The notes under the pieces: generated by a model
Databases searched by the model: none
Seen by the model: only the letters and a program-made list of their open reading frames with translations
Told to the model about the DNA's origin: nothing
Assembly (NCBI GenBank): GCA_035252155.1
Contig: DATFDL010000405.1
Coordinates: 1-19,137 of the forward strand
Direction of reading: 5' to 3'
DNA length: 19,137 nt
Origin: JAICLL01 sp035252155
GTDB lineage: Bacteria; Planctomycetota; Planctomycetia; Pirellulales; JAICIG01
In this document: positions 1-6,871 of the stretch, piece by piece
Numbering within the stretch: position 1 is the first letter of the stretch
How the letters are laid out: each line of letters begins with the position of its first letter
Program-made: the position numbers and the translations under genes

Positions 1-2
1 TG

Positions 3-566
3 CGCGACAACGAAGCAAACAACCACGTGCGGATGACCTACGACCAGGGAACGCTCGAAATGATGTCGCCCTCCGACGAGCACGAGTGGGTGAAGCGGCT
101 GATTGGACGGATGATTGAAGCGATCACCGAAGAGCTGCGGATTCCGGTGCGTAGCCTCAGTGCGACGACCTGGCGGCGGCGAGACATCGACAAGGGGTTG
201 GAAGCCGATGAGTGCTACTACATCCGCAGCCATCCGAGAATCAGCGGGCGCAAGCGAATCGACTTGGCCCGTGATCCCCCACCCGATTTGGCATTGGAGG
301 TCGTCGTCACCCATGGCGACGTCGATAAAATGGCCATTTACGCCGCGTTGGGCGTCTCGGAAGTCTGGCAATGGCACGACGACCTGCTGCAGGGTTTCAG
401 CTTGGGCGCCGACGGGCTTTACGCTCCGAGCGAATTCAGCCTGAATCTGCCGATGCTGCGCATCAACGAATTGGAGCAGTTTTTGGATTGGGAGCTCGCC
501 GACGATGAGTCGGCATGGATTCGATCGTTCCGTGCATGGGTGCGAGAGCGGTTTGAGAAACAGTGA
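3..566 (+). CDS. Uma2-family (DUF820) PD-(D/E)XK endonuclease, 5' truncated by window edge
   Basis: The frame is open to the left edge, so the N-terminus lies outside the window; a GTG at 27 is an internal valine rather than a convincing start. The visible part has the Uma2 landmarks in order: TLEMMSPSDEHE, then GLEADECYYI, then PPPDLALEV, then DKMAIYAALGVSEVW. The Asp/Glu of the PPDLALEV strand and the following Lys are the expected PD-(D/E)XK catalytic positions. Uma2 proteins are usually about 190-200 residues, so only a short N-terminal stretch is missing. The family is abundant and multi-copy in planctomycetes and cyanobacteria; it is assigned a restriction-like nuclease fold but its cellular role is unproven. 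There is no methylase or toxin-antitoxin partner visible. The family call is firm; the function is inferred from the family. Confidence 0.88.
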   Translation, partial: RDNEANNHVRMTYDQGTLEMMSPSDEHEWVKRLIGRMIEAITEELRIPVRSLSATTWRRRDIDKGLEADECYYIRSHPRISGRKRIDLARDPPPDLALEVVVTHGDVDKMAIYAALGVSEVWQWHDDLLQGFSLGADGLYAPSEFSLNLPMLRINELEQFLDWELADDESAWIRSFRAWVRERFEKQ

Positions 567-638
567 GAAGGATAGCGGCAAACGACGACGCAGGAAAAGT
601 CAGCGGGATCAAAGAGTCGCAGAACAGAATCGTGCGAT

Positions 639-1052
639 AAGTACCGGTGCCTCTTCTCTGTTCTCGTTGACTGCGGAGCGAACGCGGAGGAATGAATGTG
701 CCAGGCGTCGATTTCCAAAAAATCCGTGCCGAAATCAGCATGGAACAAGTTTTGAACCAACTGAACTTCGAGCCGACGACGCGCACAGGAAACCAATGGC
801 ACGGCCCTTGTCCCGTTCATGGCTCGACGTCGCCGGGCAGCCGGTCATTCTCGGTCAACCTCGACACCGGCCGCTATTATTGTCACAAGTGCCAAAGCCA
901 AGGAAACGCTTTGGAACTTTGGGCCGCAGTGCATAGACTGAGCGTCTATGAAGCGGCGTTGGAGCTTTGCCGAGCCTTCGGCCATGATGTCCCGTGGATC
1001 AAGCGCTGGTGATAATAGGAAACGGAACAGAAGAGAAGAGGCACCGGTACTT
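639..1052. repeat. Inverted repeats flanking the CHC2 gene (possible mobile cassette)
   Basis: The left arm 639-664 begins AAGTACCGGTGCC and continues with a pyrimidine run (CTCTTCTCTG). The right arm 1025-1052 is its reverse complement apart from a 3-nt difference in the purine run, ending GGCACCGGTACTT. The arms enclose about 360 bp consisting almost entirely of the CHC2 gene and its ribosome-binding site. No target-site duplication is obvious and no transposase is encoded inside, so if mobile the unit would be non-autonomous. The GGCACCGGTACTT core also resembles REP-type repeats, so the two arms may simply be two facing copies of a dispersed repeat. Confidence 0.6.
698..1012 (+). CDS. Stand-alone CHC2 zinc-finger protein (DnaG N-terminal-like)
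   Basis: This 104-residue protein resembles only the zinc-binding domain of bacterial primase DnaG. With GTG 698 as residue 1 the ligands are C38-P-V-H41 and C62-H-K-C65, followed by QSQGNALELW, closely matching the DnaG pattern CPFH...C-x2-C...GGNAIDF. No Toprim or helicase-binding domain follows, so it cannot be a primase on its own; single-stranded DNA or template binding is inferred from the fold. An ATG lies six bases upstream at 692, but GGAGG at 686-690 sits only 1 nt from it and 7 nt from GTG 698, so I prefer the GTG. The gene is enclosed by long inverted repeats (639-664 and 1025-1052) and has no functional neighbour, suggesting a mobile or domesticated cassette. Confidence 0.8.
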   Translation: MPGVDFQKIRAEISMEQVLNQLNFEPTTRTGNQWHGPCPVHGSTSPGSRSFSVNLDTGRYYCHKCQSQGNALELWAAVHRLSVYEAALELCRAFGHDVPWIKRW

Positions 1053-1132
1053 TTTGATCGAGAAGACGAGTTGCAACGTCGGACGATCGAACGTTTTGAA
1101 GTTAAGAGCAACCACTTTTGCAAAACAGCCAC

Positions 1133-1138
1133 TATAAT
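1133..1138 (+). promoter_or_regulatory. Candidate -10 element upstream of the giant membrane gene
   Basis: A perfect TATAAT lies 64 bp before the ATG at 1202 in a locally AT-rich stretch. No hexamer close to TTGACA is present at 16-18 bp upstream, so this is a weak single-box prediction. Confidence 0.3.
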
Positions 1139-1201
1139 CAACGAGGCCGCGCCGACCTCGCGTGAGCTACCACTGCCCGCACCCTAACGGAGAGTTGTGC
1201 C

Positions 1202-4033
1202 ATGAGCATCGCTCAAGTGACCAGGGGCCTGAAACTGCCGGACACGCTGCGAGACCAATTGCTGGCGTTTCGCCGGCGGGTCTGGTCGAGCAAATCGGCC
1301 GAGGCCCTGGCGGTGGCGGCTTTCGGGCTGCTGATGGCCTATCTGGCCGTCTTCACGCTCGACCGCCTGGTCGATACGCCGGCCGGTGTGCGCGGGGCGC
1401 TGCTGACCGCGGCAATTGCCATCGCGGGCATCGTGCCGCTCTATGCTTATCGCTGGATCTGGCGTCGCCACCGGCTGCCGCAGCTTGCCCGATTGCTCAC
1501 GCACAAACATCCGCAGATCGGCGATCAGTTGCTCGGCATCATCGAGCTGGTGACCGACGAAACCGAACAGGTTCGCTCGCGCGCGTTGTGCGAGGCGGCG
1601 GTGGCGCAGGTGGCCCGCGAAGCCGCCCAGCGCGATTTTCGCGACGCTGTGCCAAACCCGCGGCATCGTCAGTGGGCGTGGGCGGCGGCCGGCCCGTTGC
1701 TGGCGGCGATCGTGCTGTTGCTGCTGGTGCCCGCCGCGGCGGTCAACGCCTGGCAACGCTTCGCCGCGCCGTGGCGCAATACGCCGCGCTATACGTTTGC
1801 GGCGCTGGCGGCCGTGCCCGATCGGCTGGTCGTGCCGCATGGCGAACCGTTCACCTTCAACGTACGGTTGGCCGACGGCTCGCGGTGGCAACCGGCCGAG
1901 GCAGTGGCCCAATACGGCGGGCAAACGCCGCTGACGACTACGCTCGCCGACGGGGCGTATCGGTTTGAGCTGCCCGCCCAAATCGAGCCGGGCCAGCTCA
2001 CGGTGCGCGTGGGCGATGCCGTGCGGCGCGTCCGCGTTGAACCGACCATGCGGCCCGAGCTTTCCGCCGTGCTGGCCAGCGTTACATTGCCCAAGTATCT
2101 CGGCCGGCAGCAGCCGCTGGAAAAAGACGTGCGCGGCGGCTCGCTGTCGGTGGTGAAAGCCAGCGAAGTAAGTCTGACGGCCACGGCGAATCGCGACCTG
2201 GCCGAGGCCATGGTGAACGGCGATGCGCGGTCGCCGCAAGGGGCCACGGTGGCCGGCCCGCCCTTGGTCATCGACGAGCCGCGCGAAGTCGAGCTGCGCT
2301 GGCAAGACCGCGACGGGCTTTCGGCCAGCCAGCCGTTTGTGATTTCGATCCAAAGCCGCGACGACGAGCCGCCTAGCGTCTATTGCACCGAGCTGCCGCG
2401 ACTGAAAGTGGTCATCGACATCGAGACGCTCACGTTCACGGCCAAGGCCCAGGACGATTTCGGCGTGCGCGAGGTCGGCATCGAGTGGCAAGGCATCACC
2501 GACGAAGACGAGCCGTCGGCCACCACGCCCCTGCACGGCGAGCGCGTTTTGGCGGCCGGTGGATACGACCGCGAGCAACTGGAAGCCGCCGGCACGTTCT
2601 GCCCCAAAAAGCTGGGCATCGAGCCGCAGCCGATCGAGCTGCGGATTTATGTCGAGGATTATCTGCCCGGCCGCGGCCGAGTTTATTCTCCGCCTTTCAC
2701 GCTCTACGTGCTCAACGCCGAGCAGCACGCCGCCTGGCTGGCCGAGCAGCTCGGCAAGTGGCAGCGGCACTCGCTCGAAGTGCGCGACCGCGAGCTGCAA
2801 CTGTACGAGACGAACAAGGAGCTGCGCGATCTGCCCGCCGAAAAGCTCGACGAGCCCGACACGCGGCAGCGCATCGACCGGCAAGCCACCGCCGAACGGG
2901 CCAATGGGCGGCGGCTCTCGGGTCTGGTGACGGCGGGCGAAGAGCTGGTCGCGCAGGCGGCCCGCAATCCCGAGTTTGGCGTCGGCCATTTGGAAAAATG
3001 GGCCGAGATGCTGCAGATTCTCAAAGACATTTCGGCCAACCGCATGCCCTCGGTCGCCGAGCTTTTGAAAGAAGCCTCGGCTGCTCCCAAGCTGGCGGCC
3101 AACGCGAAGGGAACAGGGGACAGGGAACAGGGAACAGGGAATAGGGAACAGGGAACAGGGAATAGGGGACAAGGGACAGAGCCGTCGGCCGGTAGCCCCG
3201 GCCCTCGCGGCCGGCCGAATGACGGCGACCTGACCAAGAACTCATCGCCCGATTCGGCGTCGGAGAACCAGGACTCGTCTGACGGTTCCAAAGCGCCCCG
3301 AGTCGGCGAAGTCCGCGCCGCGCCTCAGGGCGGCGACAGTCCTCCCAAGTCGGACCAGCCGCCCAAGCCGCCGGTGCCGCAAATCGCCGATGTCGAGAGC
3401 ACTCAGGAATCGCAAAAACTGAAGGAAGGCGAACAGAGCACGCCACCCGGCGGCGGCTCGCCGAGCCTCAGCTTGCCCGTCACAACTCTCCTGGGCGGGG
3501 TGAAAGGCGGCAACGAGTCGTGCCCAGCCGGCGGCAAGGTCGAAGAGGCGGTGCGGCAGCAAGAAGACCTGCTGGCCGAGTTCGCCAAGGTGGCCGATGA
3601 GCTAAGCCGCATTCTGGCCAATCTCGAAGGCAGCACGTTCCTCAAGCGGCTGAAGGCGGCCGCACGCAAAGAGTTGGCCGTGGCCAACGACTTGAGCGAA
3701 CGGGCCTCGGGCGAGTTTGGCGCGCTGTCGGTGCACATCACGCTGGCCACCCGCAAGCTGCTGCACGATCTGTCGGAGCGGCAAAGCAAGCTGGCCGAGA
3801 CGGTGGGCACCATCGGCGAAGACATGAAAGCCTATTACGAGCGGCGTCGCCTCACCAAGTTCAAGCTGGTGCTCGACGAAATGCGCGAGCTCGACGCCAT
3901 CGGCAAGCTGCGGCAAATCGGCGACGACCTGCCCAAGGAGACCGGCCTCTCCATTGCGCAATGCGAATATTGGTCCGACACGCTCGACCGCTGGGCCGAA
4001 GACCTGGTCGATCCGGCGTCGGGCGGCACGTGA
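1202..4033 (+). CDS. Giant membrane-anchored coiled-coil protein (DUF4175-like), N-terminal portion before in-frame UGA
   Basis: The ATG at 1202 has GGAGAG at 1189-1194, 7 nt upstream. The 943-residue product has three hydrophobic segments (about 33-55, 64-82, 160-182), then a long probably extracytoplasmic region of beta-type sequence (about 195-510), a charged helical stretch (about 510-625), a low-complexity Pro/Ser/Gly linker (about 635-770) and a second helical region (about 785-943). This architecture matches large planctomycete proteins often annotated as DUF4175-like or hypothetical; the biochemical role is unknown. Residues about 637-660 (GTGDREQGTGNREQ...) are encoded by a 7-bp tandem repeat and look like a repeat insertion. 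The frame ends at TGA 4031-4033, but the same frame continues with related-looking sequence to 4654, so this may be the larger part of a gene split by a nonsense codon or by recoding. Confidence 0.82.
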   Translation: MSIAQVTRGLKLPDTLRDQLLAFRRRVWSSKSAEALAVAAFGLLMAYLAVFTLDRLVDTPAGVRGALLTAAIAIAGIVPLYAYRWIWRRHRLPQLARLLTHKHPQIGDQLLGIIELVTDETEQVRSRALCEAAVAQVAREAAQRDFRDAVPNPRHRQWAWAAAGPLLAAIVLLLLVPAAAVNAWQRFAAPWRNTPRYTFAALAAVPDRLVVPHGEPFTFNVRLADGSRWQPAEAVAQYGGQTPLTTTLADGAYRFELPAQIEPGQLTVRVGDAVRRVRVEPTMRPELSAVLASVTLPKYLGRQQPLEKDVRGGSLSVVKASEVSLTATANRDLAEAMVNGDARSPQGATVAGPPLVIDEPREVELRWQDRDGLSASQPFVISIQSRDDEPPSVYCTELPRLKVVIDIETLTFTAKAQDDFGVREVGIEWQGITDEDEPSATTPLHGERVLAAGGYDREQLEAAGTFCPKKLGIEPQPIELRIYVEDYLPGRGRVYSPPFTLYVLNAEQHAAWLAEQLGKWQRHSLEVRDRELQLYETNKELRDLPAEKLDEPDTRQRIDRQATAERANGRRLSGLVTAGEELVAQAARNPEFGVGHLEKWAEMLQILKDISANRMPSVAELLKEASAAPKLAANAKGTGDREQGTGNREQGTGNRGQGTEPSAGSPGPRGRPNDGDLTKNSSPDSASENQDSSDGSKAPRVGEVRAAPQGGDSPPKSDQPPKPPVPQIADVESTQESQKLKEGEQSTPPGGGSPSLSLPVTTLLGGVKGGNESCPAGGKVEEAVRQQEDLLAEFAKVADELSRILANLEGSTFLKRLKAAARKELAVANDLSERASGEFGALSVHITLATRKLLHDLSERQSKLAETVGTIGEDMKAYYERRRLTKFKLVLDEMRELDAIGKLRQIGDDLPKETGLSIAQCEYWSDTLDRWAEDLVDPASGGT
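3109..3178 (+). repeat. Ten tandem 7-bp units (GGGAACA type) inside the giant gene
   Basis: Ten consecutive heptamers can be read: GGGAACA, GGGGACA, GGGAACA twice, GGGAATA, GGGAACA twice, GGGAATA, GGGGACA, AGGGACA. Because 7 bp is out of phase with codons, three units encode one 7-residue repeat (GTGNREQ). The array lies in a low-complexity linker, where an insertion would be tolerated. It resembles the short tandemly repeated repetitive sequences known from cyanobacterial genomes. Confidence 0.93.
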
Positions 4034-4057
4034 CCGGGCAGCAAGGGTCGCGGCAGT

Positions 4058-4654
4058 TTGCCGCCTTCGCTCGTGTTGGAAGTGATGCAAATTCTCGAAG
4101 CCGAAATCAATTTGCGTGAAGAGACGCGGGTGGCCGAGCAATCGCGGCCCGCGTTGCACGCCCGAGAGCACGACGAGCTGGCCATCGAGTTGGCCGAAGT
4201 GCAAGACAGCCTGCGCGTGCGCGTCGACGACGTCGCACACCGGATGCGCGAGTTGCCCAATGGCGAAGCGGAGTTCGGCCGCGAGATCAGCCTGATGACC
4301 GTGGTCAGCCAGGTGATGGCCGAGGCGGCGGGCATTCTGGCCAAGCCCGACACTGGTCCGCCGGCCATCGCCGCCGAGACCGAAGCGATCGAGCTCTTGT
4401 TGGCGGCCAAGCGGGTGAATCCCAAGGGCGGCGGTGGCGGCGGTGGCAGCACGCCGGGCGGCGGCGGCGCCGAAGACCCTGCCGAGCAGCCCGCCTTGGC
4501 CTTGCTGGGCAGCGGCGCCAACGAAAAGGCCCACGCCGACGAGCGCGAAGTTTCGCAGTCGTCCGGCGAGGCAGGTCGCACGTTGCCCGAAGAGTTCCGC
4601 GCCGGCCTGGACGAGTATTTTAATCAGTTGGAGCAGCGGCCGGACTTGCGCTGA
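4058..4654 (+). CDS. C-terminal continuation of the giant coiled-coil protein, downstream of in-frame UGA
   Basis: This segment is in the same reading frame as the preceding 943-residue ORF and is separated from it only by TGA 4031-4033; codons from 4034 onward are open. It encodes LPPSLVLEVMQILEAEINLREET, a helical acidic region, a Gly-rich linker (GGGGGGGSTPGGGG) and ends EEFRAGLDEYFNQLEQ. The composition and helical character continue those of the upstream ORF. No good independent start exists: TTG 4058 has AAGGG 10 nt upstream, and ATG 4085 has only a too-close GGAAG. I read it as the tail of one ancestral protein, now either a separate reinitiated fragment, a readthrough product or a pseudogene part. 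I assign no separate function. Confidence 0.6.
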   Translation: MPPSLVLEVMQILEAEINLREETRVAEQSRPALHAREHDELAIELAEVQDSLRVRVDDVAHRMRELPNGEAEFGREISLMTVVSQVMAEAAGILAKPDTGPPAIAAETEAIELLLAAKRVNPKGGGGGGGSTPGGGGAEDPAEQPALALLGSGANEKAHADEREVSQSSGEAGRTLPEEFRAGLDEYFNQLEQRPDLR

Positions 4655-4675
4655 CTCGGGACGGGGGTAGAGAAA

Positions 4676-4702
4676 ACCACGAATCACACGAATGACACGA
4701 AT
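4676..4702. repeat. Three tandem 9-bp units (xxCACGAAT)
   Basis: The units are ACCACGAAT, CACACGAAT and GACACGAAT. The motif is a widespread dispersed type in planctomycete and verrucomicrobial intergenic DNA as I recall; here it is isolated in the interval between two genes. Confidence 0.7.
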
Positions 4703-4730
4703 GGAAGAAGGTTTGAGGCGTTGGTGAGCT

Positions 4731-4778
4731 GTGCTCCGGTGGCTGGGGCAGAGCCTTGGCGATGCCCCGGCAGAGCAC
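4731..4778. repeat. Inverted-repeat hairpin (GTGCTC...GAGCAC)
   Basis: Outer arms GTGCTC (4731-4736) and GAGCAC (4773-4778) enclose inner arms GGGGCA (4745-4750) and TGCCCC (4763-4768) around a 12-nt loop. There is no T-tract afterwards, so it is more likely a dispersed REP-like hairpin than an intrinsic terminator of the upstream gene. Confidence 0.6.
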
Positions 4779-4843
4779 GTGCGGAGTTCGGAATGCGGAG
4801 TGACGGGCGTCATGGGAAATCGCCAATCGTCAAGGGCCTTTAC

Positions 4844-5035
4844 CAGGGTGCCACGGCATCCACCGCGGCGTGATCGACGTATTCCGGCGCGCGAGGCAAC
4901 TCGCCGCGGTGGACGCCGTGCAGGGGCCAAACCTAAATCGGGCCGAAGAGCAGATCCGCACGGCGTCCGTCGCAGCGGTCGGCATTACACCAGTGGCGAC
5001 CGCAATGGCGTTGCGACGGATGCCGTGGCACCCTG
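4844..5035. repeat. 192-bp nested imperfect palindrome (MITE-like or structured RNA)
   Basis: The outer arms CAGGGTGCCACGGCATCC (4844-4861) and its exact reverse complement (5018-5035) are 18 bp each. Near the centre a second pair, GGACGCCGTGC (4911-4921) and GCACGGCGTCC (4958-4968), is also perfect. The sequence adjoining both pairs keeps partial complementarity, and several deviations would be G-U pairs in RNA. No target-site duplication is evident. The whole unit could be a non-autonomous palindromic element or a transcribed long hairpin. Confidence 0.6.
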
Positions 5036-5092
5036 ACGGCTCTCTCGTTCCCCAATACAACATTAAAACGCAATAATGACCTGAACTTGGCC

Positions 5093-6811
5093 ATGCAAAC
5101 TCTCCAAGTCGCACTGATATTCCTAATGGGCGGATGGCTCACGGATGTCCCGGCTCCGCCCGCCAAAGACGGCGACGCGGTCAAGGCCGCCGCCGAGGCC
5201 CACGCGCGTGAACAGGCCAAGCGCCAGGTTGCCGCTGAGGCCCGCGCCAACGATGCCAAGCGCCGCGCCACCGCCCTCAAGGTCGTGCGCCAGTTCGACG
5301 CCGCCTTCGACCAGGCCAAAACTTACCTCCAACCCTTCCGCGAGCGCCTCGAACTAGAGACGCACTACGTCGAACGGGCGTGCGACCTGACTGACGAACA
5401 AGCGGCCGCCCTGCAAAAGCAAGCCGCGGCCGTCGCGGAGCATGCCCAGTCGGAACTGGCCAAGGCGTTGGCCGGGCAGCAAGCCCAGCAACGCCAGGCC
5501 GTGGTGATCGTCAACGGCAACGCCGTGGCGGTGCCGTCGGGCGTAAGCGGCGAATACCTCACCGGTCCCACTCAAGCGGCGCATGCCGAGTTGCTGCGGG
5601 TGATCGCCGACACGCTGCCGGCCGAGGCACGAGCCAAGCTCGACGAAGCCGACCGGCAGCGCCACGAAAGGGCGCTGGCCGCCACCCGGCTGGCAGCCTT
5701 GGCAGTCCTTGACGAGGTGCTGTTGCTCAGCACCTCCCAGCGTGACGAGATCAGCCGCTTGCTTGACACCGCTTGGACCGTGCCGGTCGTGTCGGGCCGC
5801 AATCCCATCCTGGCCGGCGCTCAGCACGCACCCGAGATGTTGTATAGCGCTCGGCTGGTGTTACCGAAGGCGAAGCTGGCCGTCCTCCTGCGGCCCGCGC
5901 AGCAGGCGGCGTTTCAGTCGTTGAGTGCGCCGGCGTCGCAGGTTGCTCCGGGCGGCGGACCGCGCCTGACGCGAATGAACCGGCCCGCGGCGGCCGTCCG
6001 ATTGAACCCTGTTGGCGGCGCGGTGAGGCAGGCCAATGTCATGCAGATTGAGGTCAAGGTGAATGGCGGACAAGTCGCGTTCGGAGCCGTTCAGTCCGTC
6101 ACCGGAGCGATGCGACCGGCGAACTACTTGGAACTGATGGTCGACGACGCAACGGCTGCGTGCGAGTTGTCCGACGAGCAGCGCACCAAGTTGCTCTTGG
6201 CGGGGCGGCTCGACCTGAAGCGCGTCGCCCCCGCTCCGGACGACGCCGTCAAGGGCGTCGGCGTCAACAACGCGGCGGGCATGGTGGGTCAAGTGCGCGT
6301 GGTCGGGCGAGAAAATAATCCGGCAGGCGTCATTGTCGTCGAGGCCGACCAGGTGCGGATCGATGGCGGTCTTGCTCCGGCGCAGGCGTTTACCGAGCCG
6401 TCTTCGGCCTATCAAAAAGTTCTCCGCGGCAAGCTTTCCGACGAGCAACTCGGCCGGCTGTCTGCCGCCCAGCGCCAGCGGCTGGCGATGCACCAGCGGG
6501 CGGCGGTCGCCGCGGCATTACAAGCCCTCGATGAGCGCGTGTTGCTCTCGGCGCAGCAGCACCAGCGTTTGAGCGACTTTCTCGAAGCTCAACTGGCAAA
6601 AGCGGAGGTGAATAGCTCAATGGCTCGCCCGGCGGACGACGCTCTCGCCCGGATGGCCCGCATCTCTGTCCGGCAAATCGAACCGCTGTTCGACGACTTT
6701 CAACGGCCGCTCGCCGCGCGGCTCTGGCAAGAGCTCTGCGCAGCCGCGCCGCTTGTCGCTCCCAAACCAGCCATTCTTAAACCGGTCATTGGGGACAGAG
6801 CGGTACAATAA
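5093..6811 (+). CDS. Secreted hypothetical protein with internal duplication (LTxEQ-type)
   Basis: The ATG at 5093 gives 572 residues; no clear Shine-Dalgarno precedes it, and a TTG six bases earlier is less likely. The N-terminus (MQTLQVALIFLMGGWLTDVPAPP) looks like a short signal peptide, so export is likely. A Lys/Ala/Arg-rich helical stretch (about 28-65) follows. The rest falls into two similar halves: CDLTDEQAAALQKQ (97-110) matches CELSDEQRTKLLLAG (357-371), and LAVLDEVLLLSTSQRDEISRLL (about 203-224) matches LQALDERVLLSAQQHQRLSDFL (about 477-498). The C-x-LS/LT-xEQ motif is reminiscent of planctomycete secreted families and superficially of CpxP/LTxxQ proteins. I do not recognise a function. 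It follows the giant membrane gene in the same orientation but is separated from it by 438 bp of repeats, so co-transcription is doubtful. Confidence 0.75.
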   Translation: MQTLQVALIFLMGGWLTDVPAPPAKDGDAVKAAAEAHAREQAKRQVAAEARANDAKRRATALKVVRQFDAAFDQAKTYLQPFRERLELETHYVERACDLTDEQAAALQKQAAAVAEHAQSELAKALAGQQAQQRQAVVIVNGNAVAVPSGVSGEYLTGPTQAAHAELLRVIADTLPAEARAKLDEADRQRHERALAATRLAALAVLDEVLLLSTSQRDEISRLLDTAWTVPVVSGRNPILAGAQHAPEMLYSARLVLPKAKLAVLLRPAQQAAFQSLSAPASQVAPGGGPRLTRMNRPAAAVRLNPVGGAVRQANVMQIEVKVNGGQVAFGAVQSVTGAMRPANYLELMVDDATAACELSDEQRTKLLLAGRLDLKRVAPAPDDAVKGVGVNNAAGMVGQVRVVGRENNPAGVIVVEADQVRIDGGLAPAQAFTEPSSAYQKVLRGKLSDEQLGRLSAAQRQRLAMHQRAAVAAALQALDERVLLSAQQHQRLSDFLEAQLAKAEVNSSMARPADDALARMARISVRQIEPLFDDFQRPLAARLWQELCAAAPLVAPKPAILKPVIGDRAVQ

Positions 6812-6871
6812 CAGCCGCCATGTCGATCGAGAAAAGGAATTGCAGAACCTACTTTCACGCAGAGATACCGA

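Larger units (their letters stand above)
4655..5092. other. Gene-free, repeat-filled intergenic interval
   Basis: No convincing gene lies in this 438-bp stretch. It holds a 9-bp triple repeat (4676-4702), a G/C-rich hairpin (4731-4778) and a 192-bp nested palindrome (4844-5035), listed separately. ORFs of 68-101 codons crossing it lack family signatures and ribosome-binding sites. An AATAAT at 5072-5077 could be a -10 box for the next gene, but its -35 is poor. Confidence 0.7.

Noticed and set aside
505..936. 143-codon ORF overlapping the Uma2 3' end and the CHC2 gene
   Set aside because: It is a different frame of two better supported genes and has a shadow-type Arg/Ser-rich composition.
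1184..3172. 662-codon minus-strand ORF
   Set aside because: It is antisense to the giant membrane gene, is low-complexity with high Arg/Gln/His/Leu, and has no family motif; it is an expected by-product of GC-rich codon usage.
4034..4070. Selenocysteine insertion element after UGA 4031
   Set aside because: A short hairpin exists, but the loop and stem do not clearly match a bacterial SECIS and no selenoprotein family is recognisable; kept only as one alternative in the findings.
3602..4930. 442-codon minus-strand ORF
   Set aside because: It is antisense to the coiled-coil gene and its tail and runs into repeat DNA; the N-terminal residues (IRVIRVIRGF) come from the 9-bp repeat.
4870..5076. 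68-codon plus-strand ORF inside the 192-bp palindrome
   Set aside because: It is encoded by the palindrome arms, with no ribosome-binding site and no similarity I recognise.
6781..6815. GGTCATTGGGGACAGAGCGGT stretch at the 3' end of the secreted-protein gene, resembling REP-type repeats
   Set aside because: There is only one copy in the window, without a partner arm, so I could not support it as a repeat.
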